Source: Natronolimnobius sp. AArcel1 (lineage in GTDB: Archaea > Halobacteriota > Halobacteria > Halobacteriales > Natrialbaceae). Taken from it: a DNA stretch of 64,000 nucleotides. The DNA is taken from positions 248,001-312,000 of the forward strand of contig NZ_JAAKXY010000006.1 in NCBI RefSeq assembly GCF_011043775.1, given 5' to 3'. The notes beneath the pieces were generated by a model, which saw only the letters and a program-made list of their open reading frames with translations, was not told the DNA's origin and searched no databases. The first letter of the stretch is position 1; the number at the start of each line of letters is the position of its first letter. The translations under genes were made by a program, and so were the position numbers. Below are positions 15,316 to 24,892 of this stretch, one piece after another.

Positions 15316-16005
15316 CTATAGCGGAATCCAGGCTGTCGAACCCTGCTCGCGGAGGTGCCATCGCTGCTCGTACGCTCCGCCGCTGGTCCGAACCTCGACG
15401 ACGGCATCGAACAACGGCTCGAGGAGGCTCACGGCTTCGTGATCGCGGTTGAGCGCCAGATGGTAGTGTCCCATCCCGTTGACGTGGTCGACGCCCGAGG
15501 TCGTGATGTGGAGGAGTCGAAACACCGTCTCTGCGTCGTGGTCCTGAAAGAGTGTGACCAGCGAGTCGACACAGACGCGCAGTTCTGCCGGCTCGAAGCC
15601 ATCCGCATCCGCCTCGAGGTCGCCTATCGTATCGATAATCTCACTGCCAAGCGTTTCGATTGGGACATCGTCATCGCCTGCGGCGTCTGCGAACTCGATT
15701 GATCTGACGGCTGCTGGTGGCTCGCTGCCCTCATCGGCGCCCTCGGCGGCGGTGGTTCGCGCCCGCTCTTTGCTCGCAGTCACGAACAGATGGTACCCCT
15801 CGCTGTGGTCCCCGCTGTAGCCGTAATCGTGGTCGTGGGCACTCGAGTCGCCGCCCGACCCACAGAGTCGATCACAGAGCGCGCCGTGAGCGTCTGCCGG
15901 TGTTGCACCGACGACTAAGACGTTGCTTCCCTCCCGTTTGAGTGTCTCGAGCGCGCGTGCAAAGGCTGCACCCTCAACCGCGACACTCCCGCGATCACGT
16001 TCCAT
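15316..16005 (-). CDS. DUF7504-like protein, degenerate RecA/KaiC fold
   Basis: A 229-residue protein. SNVLVVGATPADAHGALCDR resembles a Walker-type loop that lacks the GKT signature. LRVCVDSLVTLFQDHDAETV and DHVNGMGHYHLAL follow the order of KaiC-like strands. The C-terminus VEVRTSGGAYEQRWHLRE is typical of the haloarchaeal family. It is likely a regulatory or scaffold protein without ATPase activity. The ATG at 16005 faces the divergent gene at 16132, and an AT-rich stretch (AAATAAATATT) between them could hold both promoters. Confidence 0.65.
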   Translation of the reverse strand: MERDRGSVAVEGAAFARALETLKREGSNVLVVGATPADAHGALCDRLCGSGGDSSAHDHDYGYSGDHSEGYHLFVTASKERARTTAAEGADEGSEPPAAVRSIEFADAAGDDDVPIETLGSEIIDTIGDLEADADGFEPAELRVCVDSLVTLFQDHDAETVFRLLHITTSGVDHVNGMGHYHLALNRDHEAVSLLEPLFDAVVEVRTSGGAYEQRWHLREQGSTAWIPL

Positions 16006-16131
16006 CCATTGTAATGGATATTGGTCGGCGAAATAAATATTGTGGACGCGCGCGGACGGACGAACAGACAATCGTGGGTGTGGTTCGCATCCAATCGGCC
16101 GACTTTTCATCCTGGCAACCGTATGCCGACT

Positions 16132-16971
16132 ATGGCCGACTCCGACGACGACGAACTCGCCGACGCCATCCGCGAGTTAACCCAGACGCTCGAGGCGCTT
16201 CGAACGGAACTCGAGGGCTCGCATCGACGGCGTGGCCCCTCACTTCGCCCACCGACGCCGCGAGACGTGCTCAACTTTGCAGACACCGTTGCCATTCCAA
16301 CTGCACTTACCGTTCTCAAATCGAGTATTCGCGCGCTCGAGGCCTTCCAGCGCGGGATCGATCTCGTCCGAACGGAACAGGAGGTCCGTGACAAGACCTC
16401 GGAAGCGAGTGCAGTCGCCACTGACCGCGCAGACGAGGTCCGCAAAACGACGCTTTCGCGTCTCGATACCGTCCTCTCAGAACTCCAGCGTGCGGCCTCG
16501 AGCGGTGCCTTGCCGGCCGACGAGGAAGCACGCGATTTGCTCACGGAAGCGCGGACGCTCCGCGATGATGTCGATGCGCGACTCCGAGAGGCGACGAGCC
16601 AGACCGAACCGGACGACCTGTCCGAGACGGAATCCACTGAATCCGACCCCCACGACAGCACACCCGTCGAAATCGATATTGACGACGGGACGCCTGAGAG
16701 TGAGGACAGCAGCAAAGAGGACGAAGAACGCAATCCCGGCTCGGCTGTCGACGTCGATGCCGAACTCGAGACCCTCAAAGATCAGTACAGCGAGGACGAA
16801 TCAGACGAAAGTACGGGTGCCGACACGACCGACACGACAGACAGCGACGACACGGACGCCGACAACGAGACTGCAGATGGCGACGAGTCTCCCGAGGGGT
16901 CAGATACTATGGACTCGGACTCGAGTACTGATAGCGATGACGCAGACGAAAACGGCGACGACGAGAGTTAA
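16132..16971 (+). CDS. DUF7547-like protein with acidic tail
   Basis: 279 residues. The N-terminus DELADAIRELTQTLEALRTE is helical, and RPPTPRDVLNFADTVAIPTA is the conserved block of a haloarchaeal family, followed by a long helical stretch ending near residue 150. The last 120 residues are almost entirely Asp, Glu, Ser and Thr, a disordered acidic tail. An ATG 9 nt upstream (16123) is also possible. The stop overlaps the end of the convergent DUF35 gene by 4 nt. Function unknown. Confidence 0.7.
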   Translation: MADSDDDELADAIRELTQTLEALRTELEGSHRRRGPSLRPPTPRDVLNFADTVAIPTALTVLKSSIRALEAFQRGIDLVRTEQEVRDKTSEASAVATDRADEVRKTTLSRLDTVLSELQRAASSGALPADEEARDLLTEARTLRDDVDARLREATSQTEPDDLSETESTESDPHDSTPVEIDIDDGTPESEDSSKEDEERNPGSAVDVDAELETLKDQYSEDESDESTGADTTDTTDSDDTDADNETADGDESPEGSDTMDSDSSTDSDDADENGDDES

Positions 16972-17327
16972 ACGGGTTCGAATCGGTAGCCGTCCCACTC
17001 CTGACTGTCGGATTCGCGGATGCCGGCACCGGGTTCGCGCAGTTCCTCGACGTAGACCGGACGGACCTCGTCGCCGGTTTCGATCTCGTCAGTCGTCGCC
17101 TGCCCGATTGCCCGGACTGACTCACCGTCGACATCGAACTCGACGATTGCGAGCGTGTTCGGCTCACGGACGCCGGGTGGCGTTGCCGTCGAGGTCGTCC
17201 AGGTGACGACTTCGGCGGTGTACTCGCTCAGATCGATCGTTTCTGCAGGTTCTGCTCCGCCCGGTCCGCGCGGATGGCCGGGGTAGCTAATCGAGCCGTC
17301 TTCGTATCGGATCGCTTCCATCGTCAT
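16968..17327 (-). CDS. DUF35 OB-fold acyl-CoA-associated protein
   Basis: A 119-residue OB-fold protein (AEVVTWTTSTATPPGVREPN, LAIVEFDVDGESVRAIGQ, ETGDEVRPVYVEELREPGAG), the partner that tethers to archaeal thiolases and channels acyl-CoA between thiolase and HMG-CoA synthase-like enzymes. The zinc-ribbon cysteines found in many members are missing here. The start ATG overlaps the thiolase stop (ATGA-type), which fixes the start and shows coupling. Confidence 0.8.
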   Translation of the reverse strand: MTMEAIRYEDGSISYPGHPRGPGGAEPAETIDLSEYTAEVVTWTTSTATPPGVREPNTLAIVEFDVDGESVRAIGQATTDEIETGDEVRPVYVEELREPGAGIRESDSQEWDGYRFEPV

Positions 17328-18481
17328 TGTGCTGCCTCCATGATGGTCGTGATGACACAGTTACCGAAGCCGCCGACGTTACACGTGAGACCGACGTCCG
17401 CTTCGACCTGTCGCGGTCCAGCCTCGCCGACGAGCTGTTCGTAGATTTCGACGCCCTGGGCGACGCCGCTCGCGCCGAGTGGGTGGCCCTTGGACTTGAG
17501 GCCGCCGGAGGTGTTGACCGGCAACTCGCCCTTATCGCGTTCCGTGTAGCCCTCCTCGATTAGTTTCCAGGCCTCGCCCTGGTCTGCGAAACCAAGTCCC
17601 TCCATCTGGAGGAACTCGAGAATAGTGAACATATCGTGGAGTTCAGCGACGTCGATGTCGTCGGGACCGTAGCCGCTCATCTCGTAGGCACCCTTGCCGC
17701 TCTCGACGACGCCGCCCATGATCGTTGGGTCTTCGCGCTCGTGGACGACGTGAGTGTCGGTCGCGCCGTCGATGCCAGCGATAACGGCGTAGTTGTCCGT
17801 GTACTCCTTCGCGACGGATTCAGGACAGAGCATGAGTGCGGCCGAGCCGTCGGTGATCGGACAGAAGTCATACAGCCGCAGCGGGTCCGCAACGATCGGC
17901 GACTCGAGGACAGTCTCGAGGTCGACTTCCTTCTGGAACTGCGCGTGGGGGTTGTCGACGCCGTTTTTGTGATTCTTGACAGCGACTTTGCCAAGGCTCT
18001 CTCGAGGGGCATCGAAGCGCTCGAGGTAGTGTCGCGCCGTCAGGCCAGCAAACGAGGGGAGCGTGACGCCGGTTTTGTACTCGGCGGGATGAGTCAGCGA
18101 GGCGATCACGTCGGTTGCCTCGCCGGTCGTCTTGTGGGTCATCTTCTCGCCGCCGACGAGGAGCGTCATGTCGCTTGCGCCGCTTGCGACCGACTGCCAG
18201 GCGGCGTAGATACCCGCGCCGCCGCTGGAACTGGTCTGGTCGACACGCTGGGTGTACGCCGGCACCGCATCGATGTCGTGTGCGAGTGCGTTCACGACGC
18301 CACTTTGGCCCTCGAACTCGCCGCTTGCCATGTTCGAGACGTACAGGTGCTCGACGTCCGCTGCATCGACGCCTGCATCCTCGAGACAGTCGATCCCGGC
18401 CTCCGCGAGGAGGTCAAGAACCCACTCCTCGCGCTGCCCGAACTGGGTCATCGACGAGCCAATGATTGCAACACGTTCCAT
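17324..18481 (-). CDS. Thiolase family protein (acetyl-CoA C-acetyltransferase)
   Basis: Condenses or cleaves acyl-CoAs in acetyl-CoA, isoprenoid-precursor or fatty-acid metabolism. 385 residues, family length. QTSSSGGAGIYAAWQSVASG is the usual active-site region, but a Ser stands where bacterial thiolases have the nucleophilic Cys, as in the SCP-x-like archaeal group. VAELHDMFTI holds the catalytic His, and NTSGGLKSKGHPLGASGV plus LTCNVGGFGNC follow near the C-terminus. The ATG at 18481 is preferred over a GTG 6 nt upstream. Pairs with the DUF35 gene. Confidence 0.88.
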   Translation of the reverse strand: MERVAIIGSSMTQFGQREEWVLDLLAEAGIDCLEDAGVDAADVEHLYVSNMASGEFEGQSGVVNALAHDIDAVPAYTQRVDQTSSSGGAGIYAAWQSVASGASDMTLLVGGEKMTHKTTGEATDVIASLTHPAEYKTGVTLPSFAGLTARHYLERFDAPRESLGKVAVKNHKNGVDNPHAQFQKEVDLETVLESPIVADPLRLYDFCPITDGSAALMLCPESVAKEYTDNYAVIAGIDGATDTHVVHEREDPTIMGGVVESGKGAYEMSGYGPDDIDVAELHDMFTILEFLQMEGLGFADQGEAWKLIEEGYTERDKGELPVNTSGGLKSKGHPLGASGVAQGVEIYEQLVGEAGPRQVEADVGLTCNVGGFGNCVITTIMEAAQ

Positions 18482-18692
18482 ATCCACCTACACACAGGTC
18501 TGTGCTTTATATGATTGGGATCTGCGGCGCACCTGCTGATGCGTGTCGTTTAGTACCAACTGCAGCGGTCGCCCTCGAGATAGTATAAAAGGATTTTACT
18601 CTCGGATTGAAAGAGTGGTCCTACGAACGACGAGTCTGCGCCTAGTCACCCGTGACTGGCTCACTGGCGATCACTCCTCACCCCGACAACGC

Positions 18693-21600
18693 ATGCAGAC
18701 ATCACACGACTTTCGTACGAATCGCGAGCTGTTCTCAAATCACTATCTCGAGGCCCACCTGCCGGAGACGACGGCCTGGAACGCAGTCAGCGATGCGACA
18801 CTCGAGGCGGCCTACGAGGGCCTCAACGCGCTCTGGGGGGACGCAAACGAAACCGCACCGAAGCGAAACGAAGCCCAACTCGAGGAGCGGTTCATCCGGC
18901 CGGTGTTTCGCCACCTCGGGATTCCGTTCGAAGTCGAAGAAAGCACGGAGCGAACGCAGCGCCGGCCCGACTACGGCTTCTTCGAGTCCGAAGCGAGCGC
19001 CCGCGAGGCGTTCGAGCGCCGGGAGGATGGTGGAGACTTCTACGCGAATGCGGTCGCAATCGCGGACGCCAAACGCTGGGATCGCCCACTCGATACCCGT
19101 GGCTCTGGCGAGCACACACGGGACTTCGAAAACCCAAGCTACCAGATTCACGTCTATTTGCAGGAAACGCCCGCCGAGTGGGCCGTCCTCACGAACGGCC
19201 GCACATGGCGACTCTACTACGCGCCGATGAGTCACCGCCTCGATTCGTACTACGAGATTGATCTCCCCGAACTCCTCGAGACCGGCGACCTCGAGGCGTT
19301 CAAGTACTTTTATCTCTTCTTTCGCCACGAGGCATTGCTTGCGGACGGCGAGCGCTGTTTTCTCGATGCTGTCTATCACGAGTCGACAGTCTTTGCGGCG
19401 GAACTCGGCGCAGACGTTCAAGAGAACGTCTACGAGGCGATTACGGTGCTGGCCGAGGGCTTTCTCCAGTATCCGGAAAACGACCTCGAGGCGAGCGATC
19501 TCGAGCGGATTCACGATAGTTCGCTCATCTACCTCTATCGGCTCATTTTTGTACTCTATGCGGAAAGCGAGGGGCGAGAACTGCTGCCGACAGACAACGA
19601 GATCTATCGCCAATCGTACAGCCTGAACGCGCTCAAACAGGAAGTTGCGACGGAACTGGACGGGCCACAGCAGGCCTATCACGCCTGGCAGGACACGCTT
19701 CACGCCCGACTCGAGGAACTGTTCCAACTCATTGACCAGGGAAGCGAGGCTTGCGGGATTCCGCCAGAAACGCTCGCGGTGCCGGCGTACAACGGCGGCC
19801 TCTTTCGAACCGACCCCGACGAGAATGATAGCCCGGAAGCGCAGTTTCTCGCGACACACACCGTCGGTGACCACGCGCTCGCGCGGGTGATCGAACTATT
19901 GGCGCGACGCGAGGCAGACGACGGCAGCAAGCGCTTCGTTGATTACTCCTCGCTCGAGGTGCGCCATCTGGGAAGCATCTACGAAGGGCTGCTCGAGTAT
20001 CGACTCAACGTGGCCGACGAGCCGGTAGCGCTCGAGGGTGGCGAGTACGTTCCCGTCGACGCCGACGCTGACGCCAGCGACGAGACGGTCGTCACCGAGG
20101 GAGAGGTCTATCTGACGACAGACAGCGGAGAGCGGGCTGCAACTGGCTCGTACTACACACCCGAGTACATCGTCGAGTACATCGTCGAGGAAACGCTCGG
20201 TCCGCTGGTCGCAGAGATCCAGGCTGACCTCGAGGATGACGCCAGCGACGAGTATGCTGACCGATTTGCCGAGCGTATCTTCGAATTACGCATCCTCGAT
20301 CCCGCGATGGGAAGTGGGCACTTCCTGACGAGCGCAGTCGACTATCTCGCACGAGCGATCATCGATGCACAAGAGACCCAGGCCGCCCAGCACGGCCTCG
20401 AGACGGTGGATCCGGCCCGAGACATCAACTGGGCGCGACGGCGGGTCGCCCAGCGCTGTCTCTACGGCGTCGATCACAATCCGCTCGCAGTCGAACTCGC
20501 GAAGGTATCGCTGTGGCTTCGCACCCTGGCTGCCGAACAGCCACTGGCGTTTCTCGACCATCACCTCAAAACTGGCAACTCGCTCATCGGCAGCGACATC
20601 GAGGACGTACTCGATGGAGACACCGACGCGACCGAGGGCGGCCAACTCACCCTCGAGCAGTCGTTCGAACACACACGAACGCGCGCGCTCGAGCACGTCA
20701 TGGACCGATTTCAGGAACTGCTTGCGATCGATAACGAAACGCTTGCAGACGCCAAGGCGATGGAAGACGCCTACGGCGAGGTACAGGCGGATCCGCTCTA
20801 TCAGCACCTGCTGGCGATGGCGAACGTGCACACGGCAGCGGCGTTTGGGCTAGCCGTTCCCGATGACGCCCAACGACGCATGGCCGAGGCACTGCGAGAT
20901 GACTCTTGGGAGACAATCGAACGCCAAGAGTGGTTCCGCGCTGCCCAGCAACTGGCTTCCGAGGAACGCGTTTTCCACTGGGAACTCGAGTTCCCGGTCG
21001 CGTTTTACGATACAGATGGCACTCGCCGCGCGGATGCCGGCTTCGACGCCGTGATCGGGAATCCGCCGTACATCAACATCGTTCGCGTTCCCGACGACCA
21101 CGTCGACTATCTCAAAGCCGAATACGAGACAGCGTTCCGCCGATTCGATCTGTATGTGCTGTTCTCAGAACTCGCCTACGAAATCAGCGCTGCAGACGCC
21201 TATCACGCCTATATCGTCCCGGACAAACTCCTCACGGAATCGTACGCGACGAACTGGCGACGGCTGACGCTCGAGGAGCATGGGCTCGAAACACTCCTTG
21301 ACGTGCGCGAGGCGAACGTCTTCGACGATGCGACGAACGCACCAATCGCGTTCGTGGTCCGCTGTGGAGGGTCATCCGAGTCAGTTGTGATCGACGAGCG
21401 AGTCGGTACCGACTCGGAGCCAGTGTTCGCACCCCGCACCGAACTCCCGACCAGTGGCTTTCTCGAGACGCCTGACGCACAGATACGACTCGACTGGACC
21501 GACCATACGCAGGCACTCCTCGAGACGATTCGTGCGGACACCATCCCGCTCTCGAGGGTTGCCTACGCGAGTTGGGGCGCACAGCCGGGCAATGCGAGCC

Positions 21601-22823
21601 GGTTCGTCTTCGACGAGCGCCCGGACGATCTAGATCAAGCGGAGATCAAACCGTTGCTCAAGGGCAGCGACCTCGAGAGGTTCGCAGTTTCTGACCGGGA
21701 GCGGTTCCTCTGGTACGAGCCGGATGAACTCCACCGACCGGCGTTTCCCGAACTGTTCGAGAGCGAGAAGCTGTGTTTCCGGAAAGTGGCTGGCCAGCGC
21801 GGCCTCGTTGGCACGTTCGACGCTGAAGGCTTTTACACCGAAGATTCCGTCATCAACGTGATCCGCAAGGCCGACTTGCTCGAGACAGACGAGGATACCC
21901 TGCGTGCCCGCGGGATCGACGTCGTCGACGAGTCACGTCCTACGAGCGACGACGGCGACGACGACGGAACGGCACAGACACACACCTACGACAGAGATAC
22001 GATCATCTACACGGACGACCTCGAGCGTTCGCGCGACCTCTCCTTGCAGGCTCTGCTCGGCATCGCCAACTCGAAACTGTTGCACTACTACTACGCGACG
22101 GCAATCAGCGGCCAGTTGAACGTCTTCCCTGAGCACGTTCGGTCGCTCCCGATCGATATGGGGGCTGCGACCGACGACGAAATAGCCAGTGCGGCAGCCC
22201 GAATCAGCGAGTTACAGACACAGAGAGACGCGCTAAACGGCGACGTGCTTGCGTATCTCCCATCCGAGCCTGACGGGCCAGCCCTTCCAGATATTGGCCT
22301 GTACCAGCCCGCCGACTCGTCGATTCTCGAGGCCACAGCCGACGAGTACGACGGGCTTCGCATCGGCACCGTTCGAGCCAAACGCGATGGGGAGACGGTC
22401 ACGATCACGGCGACGGCGCGGTACAAGCCCGATGACGAGGACGACCACGAAACCGACCGATGGGGCTACACGGAAACCGGATTTCACGACGCATTTTCAC
22501 TCGCGGCGCTCGATGAAACAGAGGCCACGCTCGTTGCAGCGTTCGTCCCTGCCGCAGCCGCCAGGGCTGGCGGATTCGCCGGCTTCCGTGAAACGGCGAC
22601 GAAGACCAACTCGCTTCTTGACCGGCTCACAGCCATGGTCATCCCTGAACCCGACAGCGTTGCTGCCGACCTCGAGCGCTATAGCGAGACGACCGCCAGA
22701 ATTGCCGACCTCGAGGCCGAACGCGAACGCCTCGAGGACCAAATCGATCGCCATGTCTATGAACACTACGGGCTCTCCGAGACAGAAATTGAACGGGTTG
22801 AATCGGCGATTCGCGACGAATAA
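18693..22823 (+). CDS. Type IIG restriction-modification protein (Eco57I-like), second copy
   Basis: A 1376-residue paralogue of the protein at 1944, nearly equal in length. The N-terminal nuclease has RRPDYGFFES and VAIADAKRW (D-DXK form), then SYQIHVYL. Methylase motif I LDPAMGSGHF is at 535-544 and NPPY at residue 790, the same number as in the first copy. The recognition region after NPPY differs completely from copy 1, so the target sequence should differ. The C-terminal ETATKTNSLLDRL is shared with copy 1. Unlike copy 1 it is GC-rich throughout. The ATG at 18693 is chosen because the open frame upstream shows no family match and the MQTSHDFRTNRELFSNHYLE start parallels copy 1. Confidence 0.85.
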   Translation: MQTSHDFRTNRELFSNHYLEAHLPETTAWNAVSDATLEAAYEGLNALWGDANETAPKRNEAQLEERFIRPVFRHLGIPFEVEESTERTQRRPDYGFFESEASAREAFERREDGGDFYANAVAIADAKRWDRPLDTRGSGEHTRDFENPSYQIHVYLQETPAEWAVLTNGRTWRLYYAPMSHRLDSYYEIDLPELLETGDLEAFKYFYLFFRHEALLADGERCFLDAVYHESTVFAAELGADVQENVYEAITVLAEGFLQYPENDLEASDLERIHDSSLIYLYRLIFVLYAESEGRELLPTDNEIYRQSYSLNALKQEVATELDGPQQAYHAWQDTLHARLEELFQLIDQGSEACGIPPETLAVPAYNGGLFRTDPDENDSPEAQFLATHTVGDHALARVIELLARREADDGSKRFVDYSSLEVRHLGSIYEGLLEYRLNVADEPVALEGGEYVPVDADADASDETVVTEGEVYLTTDSGERAATGSYYTPEYIVEYIVEETLGPLVAEIQADLEDDASDEYADRFAERIFELRILDPAMGSGHFLTSAVDYLARAIIDAQETQAAQHGLETVDPARDINWARRRVAQRCLYGVDHNPLAVELAKVSLWLRTLAAEQPLAFLDHHLKTGNSLIGSDIEDVLDGDTDATEGGQLTLEQSFEHTRTRALEHVMDRFQELLAIDNETLADAKAMEDAYGEVQADPLYQHLLAMANVHTAAAFGLAVPDDAQRRMAEALRDDSWETIERQEWFRAAQQLASEERVFHWELEFPVAFYDTDGTRRADAGFDAVIGNPPYINIVRVPDDHVDYLKAEYETAFRRFDLYVLFSELAYEISAADAYHAYIVPDKLLTESYATNWRRLTLEEHGLETLLDVREANVFDDATNAPIAFVVRCGGSSESVVIDERVGTDSEPVFAPRTELPTSGFLETPDAQIRLDWTDHTQALLETIRADTIPLSRVAYASWGAQPGNASRFVFDERPDDLDQAEIKPLLKGSDLERFAVSDRERFLWYEPDELHRPAFPELFESEKLCFRKVAGQRGLVGTFDAEGFYTEDSVINVIRKADLLETDEDTLRARGIDVVDESRPTSDDGDDDGTAQTHTYDRDTIIYTDDLERSRDLSLQALLGIANSKLLHYYYATAISGQLNVFPEHVRSLPIDMGAATDDEIASAAARISELQTQRDALNGDVLAYLPSEPDGPALPDIGLYQPADSSILEATADEYDGLRIGTVRAKRDGETVTITATARYKPDDEDDHETDRWGYTETGFHDAFSLAALDETEATLVAAFVPAAAARAGGFAGFRETATKTNSLLDRLTAMVIPEPDSVAADLERYSETTARIADLEAERERLEDQIDRHVYEHYGLSETEIERVESAIRDE

Positions 22824-22847
22824 CAGAGAGACGGGACGACGTTGACG

Positions 22848-24149
22848 CTACGCTGACTCGGCCGCTGTCGCCTGTAACTCACTCGCGCGCGAGCGTGCCT
22901 GTGAGATGACGGCGGGTCGGGCTTCGAACGAGACCACTACGTCCTCATCGCCGTAGCTCACGTCATCGACGTTTGCATTATCGTGAATCCACGAAACGAG
23001 ACTCATCGTCTCGTCGGTCATCGGCAGCATGAGCCGTTCTTCTTCCCACTCGGGCAGTTCGTGGTCGATGCGCTCGAGCATCGTATCGACGTTCGTTCCC
23101 GTCTTTGCGCTGACGGTGACTGGGGCTGGCGCGAGCGAGGAGAGTGCGGCTTTTTTCTCCTCAAGTTCCTCGTCATCGACCTGATCGATCTTGTTCAACA
23201 CTGTCACGATCGGCGCTTCGTTGCGCTCGTAGAGGGTGTCGTGGCAGGTGACGAGTTTCTCGTGAATCTCGTCGATTTCCTCGCTGACGTCGACGACGAG
23301 TAAGACCAGATCCGCTCGGTAGACCGAATCGAGCGTCGACTTGAACGATTCGACAAGCCAGTGGGGTAGGTCGCTGACGAACCCAACGGTGTCCGTGACG
23401 AGGACATTTCGTGGCTCAATGGCCGCGCGGCGAGTAGTGGTTCCGAGCGTGGTAAAGAGTTTGTCCTGGGACTCGGCTGTCGGGTCCAGATCCCGATGCA
23501 GATCCTTGTTTTCGTCCACCGAGAGATCGTCGGCGAGTTGGCGCAACAGCGTCGACTTCCCGGCGTTAGTGTAGCCCGCCAATGCGACCAGATCGAAGCC
23601 CGAATCACGTCGCCGTTCCCGGCGGTGCTCTTCAGTTTGCTCGATCTGCTCGAGTTCGTCATTGATCCGGCTGATCTGGTCTTTGATGTCGCGTTCGCGA
23701 CTCTCATCGTACTCACCAAGCCCCATGAAGCCGGGGTGCTCATCGCGTTTGGCGAGACTGGTTTTGGCCTCCGCGCGAGGGAGTTCATATCGTAGTTCAG
23801 CGAGTTCGACCTGTAACTGGGCTTTGCGTGTTTGGGCGCGCTGGCCGAAAATCTCGAGGATGAGCGTAAACCGGTCGATGACCTCGACACCTTTGGGCAG
23901 GAGTTGGCCGAGGTTGTACGTCTGATAGGGGCCGAGTCGGTTGTCGAAGATGACGGTCGTCGCGTCGGTATCGACGACGCGCTCGGCGAGTTCTTCGGCT
24001 TTCCCTTCCCCAAGTTGGAGGGCAGAGTCAGCCCGTCGAGACTGGGTGACCGCTCCAACGACGGTGTAGCCGGCCGCTTCGGCAAGGTCACGAATTTCGG
24101 TCGTATCTGGCGTTCCGGAGTCGACGCGTTTAGCAATGATCGCGTTCAT
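22848..24149 (-). CDS. hflX: GTPase HflX
   Basis: A ribosome-binding GTPase that splits stalled 70S ribosomes. 433 residues: an N-terminal nucleotide-binding domain (VIFDNRLGPYQTYNLGQLL), a coiled-coil linker (AQTRKAQLQVELAELRYELP to REKRRD-like), then the G domain with GYTNAGKSTLLRQL (G1), TLGTTTRRA, DTVGFVSDLPHWLV (G3), and LNKIDQVDDEE (G4). All G motifs are present. The ATG at 24149 (MNAIIAKRVDSG) fits the family start. Converges with the type IIG gene 24 bp away. Confidence 0.9.
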   Translation of the reverse strand: MNAIIAKRVDSGTPDTTEIRDLAEAAGYTVVGAVTQSRRADSALQLGEGKAEELAERVVDTDATTVIFDNRLGPYQTYNLGQLLPKGVEVIDRFTLILEIFGQRAQTRKAQLQVELAELRYELPRAEAKTSLAKRDEHPGFMGLGEYDESRERDIKDQISRINDELEQIEQTEEHRRERRRDSGFDLVALAGYTNAGKSTLLRQLADDLSVDENKDLHRDLDPTAESQDKLFTTLGTTTRRAAIEPRNVLVTDTVGFVSDLPHWLVESFKSTLDSVYRADLVLLVVDVSEEIDEIHEKLVTCHDTLYERNEAPIVTVLNKIDQVDDEELEEKKAALSSLAPAPVTVSAKTGTNVDTMLERIDHELPEWEEERLMLPMTDETMSLVSWIHDNANVDDVSYGDEDVVVSFEARPAVISQARSRASELQATAAESA

Positions 24150-24536
24150 GCGAATGTTCTCGTGCGCTGTCGGTGCGTGGACGCTGTGACGTGTCCGCGA
24201 ATCGATACGGCGCGCTGGCTGTGGGTGGGTGGTCGGCTGGCACGTCGCCAACGGAATCGCATACGCTCACTCGAGTCGTCAGGTATGTCCAGCCAGGTGT
24301 GACCCGAGCGACGCGGCTGTTGGCATGACCGCTGACACGACAGCGTCTCGCTGCTCATACGAACGATGCCAGCAGTTCACCTCGGTTCAGGTCGCGAATT
24401 GACAGCGTCATAGACTCCTGTAAGCGGCCGATGGTCTTGAATCCCGTGCTCGGTACTGTCTGGCGAGCGGTCTGCAGAACATATGACAGACACCAAGAGA
24501 GTCAGATAATCACAACAGTCATTGAACCCGACTCGA
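24150..24536. other. 387-bp spacer without a supported gene
   Basis: Between the divergent hflX and FUN14 genes. No convincing reading frame, repeat or RNA was seen; both promoters must lie here. Confidence 0.4.
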
Positions 24537-24869
24537 ATGCTCACTGTGATGATCGACGTCGATCCAACGACGCTCGCCCTCGAGTTTCTCGCCGCTGCAG
24601 TCCTCGGGGCACTGGTCGGGTTTGGGGCGAAACGAGTTGCAAAACTTCTCGCGATAATTATTGGCGTCCAGTTGATGGTCGTTCGCTATCTCGAGTCACA
24701 GGAGATTCTCATTATCGACTACGAACGCCTCACGGCTGGTCTTGTCGCCTCGCAAGAACAGGTAGCAACCGCTGGTGCCGAGATACACTGGGCTGAATCA
24801 CTGCTCGCGACTGTGCCGGTCGGTGTCGGCTTCCTCAGTGGCTTTCTGATCGGCTACCATCGCGGCTGA
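24537..24869 (+). CDS. FUN14-like membrane protein
   Basis: A small FUN14-type protein of about 110 residues: FLAAAVLGALVGFGAKRVAK (glycine-rich first membrane helix), LLAIIIGVQLMVVRYLESQ (second), ILIIDYERLTAGL, and a final VPVGVGFLSGFLIGYHRG helix. Archaeal members are of unknown role. A start at 24549 is an alternative. Convergent with SBDS, 23 bp away. Confidence 0.75.
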   Translation: MLTVMIDVDPTTLALEFLAAAVLGALVGFGAKRVAKLLAIIIGVQLMVVRYLESQEILIIDYERLTAGLVASQEQVATAGAEIHWAESLLATVPVGVGFLSGFLIGYHRG

Positions 24870-24892
24870 ATCGGGTTTCCGTTACTACCAGC

